Assembly (NCBI GenBank): GCA_008375315.1
Contig: CP032507.1
Coordinates: 186,001-250,000, forward strand
Source of the DNA: Ectothiorhodospiraceae bacterium BW-2
GTDB lineage: Bacteria > Pseudomonadota > Gammaproteobacteria > Thiohalomonadales > Thiohalomonadaceae
Reading direction: 5' to 3'
Length of the DNA: 64,000 nt
Below, one piece after another: positions 17,283-26,994 of the stretch. The first letter of the stretch is position 1. Each line of letters opens with the position of its first letter. Below the pieces are notes generated by a model. It was not told the origin of the DNA, made no database searches, and saw only the letters and a list, made by a program, of their open reading frames with translations. The position numbers and the translations under genes were made by a program.

Positions 17283-18258
17283 TTTATAATTAATTTTTTT
17301 AAACAATTTTTTGAAAGGTTTTAATGATGAAATTTAGCACATCAGAGTTAAATACTGATAGAGGTTGGGCTGCTGCTACTGGCATAAAGAAAAAGCAGTT
17401 TTACTTAATTTTGGAAACTTTCGAAAAAAGCCACTCTAGTATTATCGAATCGAAATTACTTAAAAATACGATTGAAATTGGTGATGAATTCTGTATCAAA
17501 AACACAGAGGAACTTTTATTTTTTACGCTGTTCAGTTTAAAGAGTGGATTAACTTATGATAACTTGGGTTTTGTGGCTGGAATATCATCATCTTATGCGC
17601 ACAAAATTCAAGCATTTGGTCTCTCTGTTTTGGAGCACGCATTAAATGAGTTAGAATGTATGCCAATTAGAAAATTTAAGGATCCCACTGAATTTAAAGA
17701 GTTTTTTGAGAAAAATAATATCGAAAACATACTCATAGACGCAACCGAGCAACCGAAACAAAGACCATCAGAATATGATAGACAAAAAGAACATTTTTCA
17801 GGTAAAAAAAAAGGCATACAGTAAAGGCTTTAGTGATTGCAACCTCTGGAAGAAATATCCCATATATAAGTATGCCATATGCAGGTAGTGTACATGATTT
17901 TTCAATGATGAAGCAAGAATTTGATCCGATGGAAAACTGGTTTGAAAATATGAATGCAAATGTTGATTTAGGGTTTCTTGGTATTGAGTCTGTTTATGAT
18001 TTTAACTCAATAAAAATTCCACATAAAAAACCTAAAAATGGCTCATTGACAGATGAGCAAAAAGCAGAAAATAAAATGGTTGGTTCTGAGAGGATTTTCG
18101 TTGAACATAGCATTGGTGGGCTAAAACGTTTTAGAGCTTTAGCTGATAGATTAAGAACTCATTCCGTCAAGTTATATAGCAAAATACTAGGAATATGCGC
18201 TGGAATCTGGAATTTCTCTCTCGCTAACCCATTGATTTAAAAAAAGAAACATGTCTAT
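17252..18258 (+). mobile_element. IS5-type insertion sequence, copy 1
   Basis: A segment of 1,007 bases repeated without visible difference, in inverted orientation, at 18492-19498. The ends are ATTAAAGTTGTTTCCC on the left and, read inward from the right, ATAGACATGTTTC. It truncates the darT-like gene on its left and abuts a cmr1 fragment on its right. The exact ends could be a few bases shorter, since target duplications cannot be separated from the repeat. Confidence 0.8.
17324..18240 (+). CDS. IS5-family transposase made by programmed frameshift
   Basis: Two overlapping frames form one transposase. The first (17324-17824) has an HTH domain and the first catalytic Asp region (I-L-I-D-A-T-E-Q-P) and ends in a run of nine A (17804-17813 region). 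A -1 slip there gives S-G-K-K-K-R-H-T-V-K, the conserved continuation in this family. The second frame ends at 18240 and has D-L-G-F-L-G-I and the catalytic E region (E-H-S-I-G-G-L-K-R-F-R). Neither half starts anew with a ribosome binding site, which supports frameshifting. Confidence 0.8.
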
Positions 18259-18491
18259 GGTAGAAGAGCGGTGAACCTCTGCGATTATTTTCATCAAATC
18301 TTGCTAAGGGTAGTCCAAGTGGGACTTTACCCATACCGCTTCCTAAACCAGAACGAAACTGCTTGTATGCTATTCCCACAGAGTCAAGCAGACTTTTATA
18401 ATCACTATCTGTGCCGCACTGTGCCGCACGAGTATATTGACTAAATGTCGTGAACGGAGGAAGTGACTTAACTGCTTCCATTCTCGGTTGA
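18259..18491 (-). pseudogene. cmr1: cmr1, C-terminal fragment trapped between two IS copies
   Basis: On the minus strand the fragment encodes Q-P-R-M-E-A-V-K-S-L-P-P-F-T-T-F-S, then G-I-A-Y-K-Q-F-R, then L-G-L-P-L-A-R-F near the end, and R-R-G-S-P-L-F-Y-H. The last two match the C-terminal Cmr1 pattern in which an L-G-L-P segment is followed by R-x-S-P-L. It fits as the continuation of the N-terminal fragment at 19499-20110. The final residues are cut off by IS copy 1. Confidence 0.65.
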
Positions 18492-19498
18492 ATAGACATG
18501 TTTCTTTTTTTAAATCAATGGGTTAGCGAGAGAGAAATTCCAGATTCCAGCGCATATTCCTAGTATTTTGCTATATAACTTGACGGAATGAGTTCTTAAT
18601 CTATCAGCTAAAGCTCTAAAACGTTTTAGCCCACCAATGCTATGTTCAACGAAAATCCTCTCAGAACCAACCATTTTATTTTCTGCTTTTTGCTCATCTG
18701 TCAATGAGCCATTTTTAGGTTTTTTATGTGGAATTTTTATTGAGTTAAAATCATAAACAGACTCAATACCAAGAAACCCTAAATCAACATTTGCATTCAT
18801 ATTTTCAAACCAGTTTTCCATCGGATCAAATTCTTGCTTCATCATTGAAAAATCATGTACACTACCTGCATATGGCATACTTATATATGGGATATTTCTT
18901 CCAGAGGTTGCAATCACTAAAGCCTTTACTGTATGCCTTTTTTTTTACCTGAAAAATGTTCTTTTTGTCTATCATATTCTGATGGTCTTTGTTTCGGTTG
19001 CTCGGTTGCGTCTATGAGTATGTTTTCGATATTATTTTTCTCAAAAAACTCTTTAAATTCAGTGGGATCCTTAAATTTTCTAATTGGCATACATTCTAAC
19101 TCATTTAATGCGTGCTCCAAAACAGAGAGACCAAATGCTTGAATTTTGTGCGCATAAGATGATGATATTCCAGCCACAAAACCCAAGTTATCATAAGTTA
19201 ATCCACTCTTTAAACTGAACAGCGTAAAAAATAAAAGTTCCTCTGTGTTTTTGATACAGAATTCATCACCAATTTCAATCGTATTTTTAAGTAATTTCGA
19301 TTCGATAATACTAGAGTGGCTTTTTTCGAAAGTTTCCAAAATTAAGTAAAACTGCTTTTTCTTTATGCCAGTAGCAGCAGCCCAACCTCTATCAGTATTT
19401 AACTCTGATGTGCTAAATTTCATCATTAAAACCTTTCAAAAAATTGTTTAAAAAAATTAATTATAAACTATATGGTTTGATTGGGAAACAACTTTAAT
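18492..19498 (-). mobile_element. IS5-type insertion sequence, copy 2
   Basis: Inverted copy of the element at 17252-18258, the same length (1,007 bases), with the same two transposase frames. It is inserted in the cmr1 reading frame after A-L-S-Q-L. The two copies form a long inverted repeat with a 233-base centre. Confidence 0.82.
18510..19426 (-). CDS. IS5-family transposase, copy 2
   Basis: Same protein as encoded by copy 1: a 166-codon first frame (19426 to 18926), a nine-A slippery run, then a second frame (to 18510). Residue for residue I see no change between copies, so transposition or duplication was recent. Both could be active if frameshifting works. Confidence 0.8.
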
Positions 19499-20110
19499 AA
19501 GTTGGGATAACGCTGTTGTGTACGCATTTTCATCCGCAAAGCAACAAGATTCACCATTCAGCATTTGAATGGCTACTGAGCCAAAACCACGCCGGGAACG
19601 ACTACCTAAGCCGCCAACCATACCCCATAACTTTAAAGCATCTTTTAGTTGCTGAAGCTGCTCTTCGTCAACACTATTTTTTAAAATCAGCTGTAAGGTA
19701 AATTCACCCTGTTTAATAGCATAACGATGACTTGACTCTTGGGTCCTATCTAGGCCATAGCCAATATAACCTGAACCACCATCATTGTTTTGGGGCCAAT
19801 CACTAATCGTTCCTCCCGTTTTTGATTGCTCTGACAGCTTCAGATAAACTTTCGACTGCCCTTTACGGGCATCATTAGGATCGGCAGCACTGCCAAATAG
19901 AGTGGCCTCCTGAGAATGCAGTTCTTTTAATGCAGCTTCACTATCATCACCAAAATATTCTATCAGTGAGTACCAACGCAAAGCCCGCCACCAAAAACGC
20001 AAAGCCCCTTTAATTGAGGGTGGACGCAGTTGTGGTGAACTAGTATGACTATCGCCATCACCAATAAACATCGGTGTCACAATAGAAAATTTTGCTTCAA
20101 CACAATCCAT
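19499..20110 (-). pseudogene. cmr1: cmr1, N-terminal fragment (type III-B RAMP protein)
   Basis: I chose the ATG at 20110 (AGGAG 11 bases upstream). About 204 residues are present up to the IS copy 2 border. Family signs: F-S-I-V-T-P-M-F-I-G-D at the start; L-R-P-P-S-I-K-G-A-L-R-F-W-W-R-A near residue 28; E-A-T-L-F-G-S; and the glycine-rich loop G-G-L-G-S-R-S-R-R-G-F-G-S near 170. Cmr1 is the peripheral RAMP subunit of the III-B effector that contacts the 3' part of the target. No other cmr genes are in the window, so this is the remnant of a second, decayed type III system. Confidence 0.8.
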
Positions 20111-20166
20111 AAACAACTCTCCTATGATTATTTAGCGCTCTCATTTTAGCTCCTTTTTAAACAATT

Positions 20167-21279
20167 TTAATGCAACGCCTTATCCAATCTATCCAACACA
20201 AACACACCGCCTTCAAAATGGCCATAAATACGCCGCGCATCGCCATCCGCCCAGCCATCCATCTCATGGGTTGAAGGCAACATCGATTTGCCTTTTAACT
20301 GTTTAAAATCGAGCGACGCCGGGTTATAACTCTCCTGATAAAGGTGCTTAACCAACTGGTCGATACGCTCATTAACCTGCTTGCACCGCTCTGCTGGGAG
20401 TTTGCTCACCGATGGTTGCCAGCGCTCACCATAGATCACTTTGCTGTCCGGCGAAGGATAGATGGCCGCTCGGTAAAGTTCGTTTTTAGCCTCTCGCCAC
20501 AATAGCTCACCCCAGGCCGATAGCGCTAACTCCCCCTCGACCTCAAACAGCAGGGTATCGGGAATGAGTCCATCGAGCTCCTGGCGCGTGACGGCAAGAT
20601 CGTTGCCTAAGCGGCGAAACAGCGTCAGGTTCTGCTCGATAATCTCTGTTGCATCTAGTTTGATCGGTAAGCGCGGAATACGCAGCAGATCACCGGTTTC
20701 AAAAATATAGACCGTCTCATCGGCATAGAAATTAGCCATGCTCTGCAAAAAGCCCTGTACCCCTTTAAAGCCACCGGTCAGATTAAAGATAACCCTATAA
20801 CCCGACTGTTGATAGGCGGGTAACTCCTCTGCAAATTTTTTCACTAAATCGGAGAGTGATATCTGGAACTCATCTAGGCGTGCCGTCTGCAGCCCAGAGT
20901 GGCGATAGACATCAACCACCAGATCGCTACCCTGGCGCTGCAACCACTCCTGCACTAGCAGTGCGGTCTGTTCGCCTATCCAAGTATCGGTACTTAGCAG
21001 CAGATGGATATCGTTACGCCGGGGAATTTCGCCCTCATAGCAGCCTAAAATACCGTTTAACTCAGCCGAGGCGCGGCGTGCTTCGGTAATATCCGCCTGA
21101 TTCAAGCGTTCTCTAGCTTCAGCTATCAGCTGCTGCAATATGATCTGTGATTCAGGGGGAATGTCAGCTAAATTTTTAGCATTCGCATGATAAAAAATGA
21201 GTCGTTTCTGGTCGCCGTTTTTTACCAAATTACTCAATGATGATGTTCCGCAAGGAGAGAGAATATAGTGTAATGACAT
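20167..21279 (-). CDS. CARF-domain effector with a RelE-like C-terminus
   Basis: A 370-residue protein. The N-terminal half resembles the APE2256-type CARF family: S-P-C-G-T-S-S-L at residues 8-15 and I-F-N-L-T-G-G-F-K-G near 165, the nucleotide-binding loop. The last 90 residues have a RelE/YoeB-like pattern: P-A-S-L-D-F-K-Q-L-K-G, then H-E-M-D-G-W-A-D-G-D-A-R-R-I and F-V-L-D-R-L-D-K-A-L-H. CARF-RelE proteins are known to be ribosome-dependent mRNA cleaving effectors activated by cyclic oligoadenylate. The neighbour upstream is a second CARF gene, and an intact Cas10 with GGDD lies elsewhere in the window to make the signal. The RelE assignment rests on pattern only. Confidence 0.75.
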   Translation of the reverse strand: MSLHYILSPCGTSSLSNLVKNGDQKRLIFYHANAKNLADIPPESQIILQQLIAEARERLNQADITEARRASAELNGILGCYEGEIPRRNDIHLLLSTDTWIGEQTALLVQEWLQRQGSDLVVDVYRHSGLQTARLDEFQISLSDLVKKFAEELPAYQQSGYRVIFNLTGGFKGVQGFLQSMANFYADETVYIFETGDLLRIPRLPIKLDATEIIEQNLTLFRRLGNDLAVTRQELDGLIPDTLLFEVEGELALSAWGELLWREAKNELYRAAIYPSPDSKVIYGERWQPSVSKLPAERCKQVNERIDQLVKHLYQESYNPASLDFKQLKGKSMLPSTHEMDGWADGDARRIYGHFEGGVFVLDRLDKALH

Positions 21280-21313
21280 CAGTTTTTACCCCAAATTTTA
21301 AACATAGAATTGG

Positions 21314-22450
21314 TCAAAGTGGTACATTGTCAAATCCACGACACTGTGACAAGTCAATTTTGGCACGATATTGACCCGAACCTCGTTTTCCGGCCATAAA
21401 AATAATATAACCACTATCGGCTACTTTTTTGCCTAACTGCTCCCTTAACCGTTTATTAATCCGGGCCACTCTTTCACTAAAGAAATTTTGGCTCATCCCC
21501 TGTTGTAATGATTTTTCGGTGCGTTCTGTGCTATCCATATCACCATAAATCCAGCGATATATAGGCACAAATGATTCGCTATAAGCCTGTTCCGGTTCCA
21601 GTTCATGCGGTTTAACCAAGTCCCCCTCTCTGTCTGACATCATAATGACCCAAAGATAGAAAGCCATATCAATGGGGGGGAGATCCAGTCGCTCCTCATT
21701 CGCATAGAGCTCTCTCTTTTGATCTAAATAAAGATGGGGCTCCTGCTGCTGCTGTCGGGTGGTTCGGTTTACAATTTCAGCAAAACCACTCTCTCCTAAT
21801 AATAGCGACTCTGGAATATCCTCCCGTAATCTTAAAAAGGGGATATCGGCAAGCATCACGGTCGCATCTTTGGTGTCCAGAGGACGATTATCACGAGTGT
21901 GTATTACCCGACTATGTAGTGTGGGGTAGAAAAACTCCTTATGGCTCTCATAGTGCTCCTGCACCAGAACATGACTTAAACGATCCTGAGTGCGCCCGAA
22001 TAGCGACATGGCATAGCCCAAATAGTAGCCCATCGTCTTTCTGCCACCGGCAATAGAGGCGTGAATAGCGCTCTTCGGATCGTTACATAGTTGACGAACG
22101 ATCGCTGTAATGGTGTCAGCCGCTATTTCATTATCTGTTTCGGTGCGAATATCGCTAAGTAGCGCTGCTCCATCACTAATCGTATGGATCTCTGATTCAC
22201 CAAATGTAATTGATGGTAGCTCGTACTCCTGACACAGCCGATGGAAATAGCCATCCTGTTGATGCAGTAAATTCAGTCTTGCGCGATGCGCTCCCTCTTC
22301 AGTGGTGATTAGGTGTATCTCGGTAGGGATAAAGGGTTTGTCGCGATTAATCGCTAAACCGTACAGCGTTTCTGTGACAATTTGGGGCGATAGGCCACTA
22401 ACGGCCAGCAGAATGCGGCGAGTGTAGTTTTGATTCGGTTCTGGTGACAT
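21314..22450 (-). CDS. CRISPR-associated CARF protein, NE0113 family
   Basis: A 378-residue protein. R-I-L-L-A-V-S-G-L-S-P-Q-I-V-T-E-T-L-Y near the N-terminus and S-I-A-G-G-R-K-T-M-G-Y-Y near residue 133 are hallmarks of this family (TIGR02584 type). They form the Rossmann-like CARF core with its ligand loop. The region from about residue 245 is helical and ends in a winged-helix-like part (R-V-A-R-I-N-K-R-L-R-E-Q-L-G). No HEPN motif R-x4-6-H is evident, so it may be a sensor or transcription factor rather than an RNase. It is in the same direction as the CARF-RelE gene, 34 bases upstream of it, and probably co-transcribed. Confidence 0.85.
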   Translation of the reverse strand: MSPEPNQNYTRRILLAVSGLSPQIVTETLYGLAINRDKPFIPTEIHLITTEEGAHRARLNLLHQQDGYFHRLCQEYELPSITFGESEIHTISDGAALLSDIRTETDNEIAADTITAIVRQLCNDPKSAIHASIAGGRKTMGYYLGYAMSLFGRTQDRLSHVLVQEHYESHKEFFYPTLHSRVIHTRDNRPLDTKDATVMLADIPFLRLREDIPESLLLGESGFAEIVNRTTRQQQQEPHLYLDQKRELYANEERLDLPPIDMAFYLWVIMMSDREGDLVKPHELEPEQAYSESFVPIYRWIYGDMDSTERTEKSLQQGMSQNFFSERVARINKRLREQLGKKVADSGYIIFMAGKRGSGQYRAKIDLSQCRGFDNVPL

Positions 22451-23210
22451 AATTACTCTTGTCTTAAGCTTAGTTAATCTAGCCGTCCTGTAACGCTACC
22501 CGGAGCCGGCAACAAGCAGCAAGTAGGATCAAAGCTCGCATTATCGGGCTCTGCCATAGGTATTTTAATATAGGACATCGCGTAACTCCCTGATTTAGTC
22601 TGAATAGGTACGAATAACTTTTAAAATCAACGCACCTATCCTACCACCTCGCAGCGATCGGGGCTACCCTTGACAAGGTTGTGGGGATTATTTCATTTTA
22701 TGCTTAAAAACAGTCATTACGAGAGCATCAATAATGGCCTGTCGTTTCACAGTCATGACGCTATCATTTGTATGATACTGTTTAACATTTGCTGGCATTT
22801 GGAGGCTTTATGAAAACCGAAATGCGAGGAGGTGGGCTTAAGTCCATCCTAAGCAATTAAGATTTTTGCTAGGGCGGTCATTAATCATGGTGACATTCCC
22901 TGTGCTTTGACCCTTAATCAACCTAATAGATTAACAGTCTCAGCTATTATGCAAATAATACTACATCACTCTAGGTTTTCCATCACGGATAAAACATGAA
23001 TTCTTGTCTTAATCCCCTATCACACGGAGAAGGTTTCATACATAGAGTTCACAAGGCTGTGGCACAACACAAAAGATGGCGACTCAAGCAGCAGCCCATT
23101 TTTTCACCGTGCGATAGACTTTTCCAAACCTTTTGCTGCCACAGCGCCATCAAGGGGGTAGCGCTCGGGCAGCAGCGCGGCAAAATATACCATCCTTGCT
23201 CCAGCGCCTC
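22451..23210. other. Gene-poor stretch between CARF genes and ligA
   Basis: No gene of normal size is supported. One tiny frame (22810-22860, 16 residues, M-K-T-E-M-R-G-G-G) has a GGAGG ribosome binding site and could be a leader peptide or a decayed antitoxin start. A TTGACA at about 22669 lacks a clear -10 box. The rest shows nothing I can name. Confidence 0.4.
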
Positions 23211-25178
23211 CTACAACCCAAAACGCACCCCATACTCCGCCTCAGTCAATACCTCTACCCCCTTCTGCCGCGCACTATTGAGTTTAGTTTCGCCCACCTT
23301 CTCCCCCACCACTAAATAGTCGGTCTTCCCCGTGACGCTAGTAGCTACTTTAGCTCCGAGTGCTTTAGCCTGCAGCTTCATCTCCTCACGGCTACCGTGC
23401 TGCATGGTGCCACTAAAAACGACTATTTTACCGGCCAGCGGCAGCGCCGCGTTAGCCGCTGTCTGCTGTGGCGTCGTAATCAGGTTAAAACCTAACTGAT
23501 AGAGCTGGTTAAACTCCGCCTCTACTGCCGCTAACCCTTCACAAATGGCCGCAGCAGTTATCTCGGCAAACCCCTCTATATCACTTAACTGCGCTTCAGT
23601 TAGGGTAAAAATATCCTCCAACTTAACCTGCTGTAGCAGCTTTTCACAATTCCCCGGCCCAAGCCGCATCACCCCAAAAGCAGCTAAAAAGCGCCAATCG
23701 GCCAAAGGTTCGGTACGGCTGCGCTGTAGCTGTGCTAACAGATTCGCGGCTGTTTTATCACCAAAGCCCATCTCTGTCAGCTGCTCGTGCCGGAGCCGAT
23801 AAATTTCATCGACCCGCCGTATGCCGTGCTGATAGAGCTTAGTCATCGTTTTAGTTCCAAAACCATCCACATTACCGAGTTGGCGAAAAAAGTGCTCCAA
23901 GGTATGAGTCATCTGCGCCGGGCAGTCGATACGATTCGGACAGAGCAGATAGTCGCCATCCCACACTAAAGGGTGCTCACAACTAGGGCATTGGGCTGGA
24001 ATATCGGCTGTGGCCGGCTGCACCACCCGCTCAATTTTCGGAATCACTAAGCCGCTACGCACCAGCTCAATAATCGCCCCGGCGCCAATTCCGAGCTGTT
24101 TCACCATACTATAGTGGTGTACCGTAGCGCGGCTAATGGTGGCACCACTTAATCGAGTCGGTTCTAATTCAGCTACCGGATTAACCCGACCGGAGCGGGA
24201 GGTCTGCGGCACCACAGCCACCACCGTCACTTCAGCCGACTCGTGATTATTTTTAAAAGCAATTTGCCAACGGTGGTGGTGACGAGTCGCCCCCATCGCC
24301 TGTTTTAACGGCTCATCCAGCGCCTCAAGCACCACGCCATCGACATCAAAATCGACACTGCTACGAATCTGCTCCACCTGCTGTGCAAACTGTGACTCTA
24401 GCTGCGCGACAGTACCATACCAGGCAGGTAGCCGGGCAAACGGCATAAACAGAGCCGCGCCGGCATCGATCGCCTGCTGCACCCGCTCATCTTCGCGCTT
24501 TTCAGCTAAAATCGCCGCCTGAAAGTTACGGCTGTTATCAAAATGGTCGGCCAGATGGCGGGCAAAATAGCTACGGCTGACCACAATTTCACCAGCGCCC
24601 CCGCCGCGTTCACCATCCCCGCCAATCTGTAACCCGCGCTGCAATACGCGGCTAATATCGCTGCCTCGGCGCCCGTCACCACGGGTATAGAGCCGTTCAC
24701 CATCATCAAAGGCGGCAAAACCATCCAGTTTCGGGGTCATTTTTAGCTCTAACTGCTCCGGTTCGAGCCCTAACCGAAGCGCCGCTTTCTGTAGCCGTTT
24801 TAACCAGCGCTCGATCTCCTCCCAACTATAGGCCTTTTCGGTCGAAAGCATCCGCTGCGGCAGCTCAACCGTTTTGGTATCGGCTATCTCCGGCTCAGCT
24901 TCCACCTGTTGTAACCACGGATGATCAGGATAGCGCCGCTGTAATTCGGCCAAAAATATCGCATCATAGTCATTATCCGTAATTAACGGATAACCGGCGC
25001 GGTAGAGGGCGTTAGTTAGCTCTAAAAAGGCGAGTAACGCCTCATCACTTAAGCTTGTCGCCTCAGGCTCTCCTGCGGCTATCGCGACTAACTCTGCCGC
25101 TGTTAGCTGTTCAGCAGCCACTAATCCGCAGCGTTCTAAAATATGCTGCTGTTCAGAGTTTAATATCATTTTGGACAT
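23211..25178 (-). CDS. ligA: Divergent NAD-dependent DNA ligase
   Basis: A 655-residue protein with the full LigA order. An N-terminal NMN-binding-like region (Y-P-L-I-T-D-N-D-Y-D, about 63-72) is followed by the adenylation domain with K-L-D-G (Lys150), an OB fold, a four-Cys zinc finger (C-P-S-C and C-P-N-R-I-D-C), helix-hairpin-helix repeats, and a C-terminal BRCT domain (I-V-V-F-S-G-T-M near 572). The motifs deviate from housekeeping LigA: the usual P-M-L-S-L-x-N-A-F is R-M-L-S-T-E-K-A-Y, and K-L-D-G is followed by F-A-A-F. It therefore looks like a secondary, accessory ligase. Its place between CARF genes and the RNA polymerase operon suggests a link with the island, perhaps in integration or repair; that is inferred. 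Confidence 0.85.
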   Translation of the reverse strand: MSKMILNSEQQHILERCGLVAAEQLTAAELVAIAAGEPEATSLSDEALLAFLELTNALYRAGYPLITDNDYDAIFLAELQRRYPDHPWLQQVEAEPEIADTKTVELPQRMLSTEKAYSWEEIERWLKRLQKAALRLGLEPEQLELKMTPKLDGFAAFDDGERLYTRGDGRRGSDISRVLQRGLQIGGDGERGGGAGEIVVSRSYFARHLADHFDNSRNFQAAILAEKREDERVQQAIDAGAALFMPFARLPAWYGTVAQLESQFAQQVEQIRSSVDFDVDGVVLEALDEPLKQAMGATRHHHRWQIAFKNNHESAEVTVVAVVPQTSRSGRVNPVAELEPTRLSGATISRATVHHYSMVKQLGIGAGAIIELVRSGLVIPKIERVVQPATADIPAQCPSCEHPLVWDGDYLLCPNRIDCPAQMTHTLEHFFRQLGNVDGFGTKTMTKLYQHGIRRVDEIYRLRHEQLTEMGFGDKTAANLLAQLQRSRTEPLADWRFLAAFGVMRLGPGNCEKLLQQVKLEDIFTLTEAQLSDIEGFAEITAAAICEGLAAVEAEFNQLYQLGFNLITTPQQTAANAALPLAGKIVVFSGTMQHGSREEMKLQAKALGAKVATSVTGKTDYLVVGEKVGETKLNSARQKGVEVLTEAEYGVRFGL

Positions 25179-25277
25179 AATAACTTTTTAATAATATATA
25201 AAAATTTATAATCCAAACTTTTGGCATACTGGACTATAAATTATGACTGATGATTTATTTACTATTGGCTGATAAGT

Positions 25278-25492
25278 GGGCCTTGTTCATCGTTTCGTCA
25301 GCCCGTTGGTCAGGGTAGCCAAGGCCAATTATCGGCCTTGTTCATCGCTTCGTCAACGGCAACCATACACTGCGACTGATACTGGTGACGGGAATACGCC
25401 ATTCCCCCGTTGAGAAAATGATTTCCATTCTGAGCTTAGGCTCGTTGGAGCTCCTATGACAGCCAAGCCTGACGAATCGATGAACAAGGCCC
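25278..25492. repeat. Palindromic dispersed repeat, first cluster
   Basis: GGCCTTGTTCATCGNTTCGT occurs directly at 25278-25300 and 25333-25355 and inverted at 25470-25492. The 25333/25470 pair can form a 21-23-base stem with about 115 bases between. A related pair lies at 26995-27108. The elements flank a block of a decayed ATPase gene and a fic gene. The remaining intergenic bases (25179-25595) hold no supported gene. Confidence 0.65.
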
Positions 25493-25595
25493 AAGCCACC
25501 ATTCGAGACCTGACCCCGTCTCTTTCACTTTTATGCGCATAAAAGTGCAAAGTAGGTTATAGTATAGGCCAATTAACAACCTTAATTGACGGAAA

Positions 25596-26335
25596 ATGAC
25601 AGTGCAACGCAACTTACTCAACACCCTAATGGCATGGAAAAACCAACCTGTGCGCAAGCCATTATTGATTGATGGCGCAAGGCAAACGGGTAAAACATAT
25701 CTGCTGCAAGAGTTGTTTGCTAACGCCTTTGCCAATGTTCTTCGAATCGACCTTCTTGAAAATCCAGCCTACAAAGAAGCGTTCAATGGCTTACTGTCAC
25801 CTGATGAGCTATTAATGAATATTGAGCTTTTGATCAATCAGGCGTTCAACCTAGAAACCGATCTGCTGATATTAGATGAAATTGGCGAATGTGAACGCGC
25901 CGTTACCTCACTAAAGTATTTTGCTGAAAAAGCGCCTTGCAAGAGTTTATTTACGCATCAAATAAGCAAGCACTGATCAAAGCGTTTGAAGCCTAGGCAA
26001 GCACACCGGCAATACACACTAAATTGATAGATAAACTAACAGACTACTTTTTTACCGGTGGTATGCCGAAAGCCGTTTCTGCTTGGTATTGGTTTAAAGA
26101 TTCAAGCATTTTAGAGCGCGTTGCAAGAGTCACTAAAATCCATGCCGATTTAGTGGAAGGTTATCGCCGCGACTTTGGTAAGTATGCAGGCAAGATCGAT
26201 GCTACACTGATTGAATCGGTGTTTAATAGCATTCCTGCGCAGCTATCACTTGTGAGCGATGAGTCCGTTAAGCGCTATCGGCTCAGGGCAGACATTGATG
26301 CGATTGTTTTCGAAATAGAAAGGGGTGCTGAATGA
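25596..26335 (+). pseudogene. AAA_14/DUF4143-type ATPase, degraded
   Basis: The first part (25596-25976) has a good start and Walker A (G-A-R-Q-T-G-K-T, residues 27-34) and Walker B (L-L-I-L-D-E-I-G-E near 87-95), then loses the frame after K-Y-F-A-E-K-A. The second part (26024-26335) carries the middle of the same kind of protein (D-Y-F-F-T-G-G-M-P-K-A-V, then G-Y-R-R-D-F-G-K-Y) and ends in unrelated residues. Sequence between is lost or frameshifted. These ATPases with DUF4143 are common, poorly understood accessory genes. Confidence 0.7.
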
Positions 26336-26937
26336 TTTTAGAAAACAAATTGGGTATTAGCGAACAGATAGAACTCGCTAAGGCCGAAGAAAAAATCAGC
26401 AAACAAAAAGCGAAGCGGCTTTTTGATTCGGGCGATATCGCCATGGTTGAGGTCGGCACCTATGCTGGGTTAGCGTTTATCCATGCCTATCTATTTGAAG
26501 ACATTTACCCTTTCGCCGGAAAAATTCGCGATGTGAATATCGCTAAAGGCGATTTCCGTTTTGCGCCGCTGATGTACCTTGAAGCCTCGCTGAAGCATAT
26601 CGACGCTATGCCACAAAGCACATTTAATGAAATCATCGAAAAATATGTCGAGATGAACATCGCCCACCCCTTTCGCGAAGGCAATGGCCGCGCCACTCGC
26701 ATCTGGTTGGATATCATACTCAAAGCAGAAATCAAACAGGTTATCGACTGGAATTTAGTGGATAAAGAGGAATACCTTTCCGCCATGCAGCGCAGCCCCG
26801 TTAAAGACCTTGAAATCAAGAGTCTACTCAAGCAAGCCCTCTCCGATCGAACCGACGACCGCGCCCTGTTTATGAAAGGCATTGATGTGAGCTATTACTA
26901 CGAAGGCTATAGCGAATTCAAGATGGAGGAGCTATAG
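26332..26937 (+). CDS. fic: Fic-family AMPylase, class III self-inhibited
   Basis: A 201-residue protein with the Fic motif H-P-F-R-E-G-N-G-R at 112-120 (catalytic His112). The C-terminal inhibitory helix S-Y-Y-Y-E-G at 187-192 corresponds to the S-x-x-x-E-G motif of the Neisseria meningitidis Fic protein, including its surroundings (F-M-K-G-I-D-V before, Y after). Class III Fic proteins AMPylate targets such as DNA gyrase and inhibit themselves through this helix, so no antitoxin gene is needed; none is present. The ATG overlaps the end of the broken ATPase frame by 4 bases. It looks intact. Confidence 0.9.
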   Translation: MILENKLGISEQIELAKAEEKISKQKAKRLFDSGDIAMVEVGTYAGLAFIHAYLFEDIYPFAGKIRDVNIAKGDFRFAPLMYLEASLKHIDAMPQSTFNEIIEKYVEMNIAHPFREGNGRATRIWLDIILKAEIKQVIDWNLVDKEEYLSAMQRSPVKDLEIKSLLKQALSDRTDDRALFMKGIDVSYYYEGYSEFKMEEL

Positions 26938-26994
26938 GGATGCGGATTGAACGGGATCAGGTCTTGAATCAAAGCATTACTAGGCAAAGTGTTT

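Noticed and set aside
22996-23319. Plus-strand frame of 107 codons near the ligase end
   Set aside because: Overlaps the BRCT-domain coding region of ligA on the opposite strand and has no family features.
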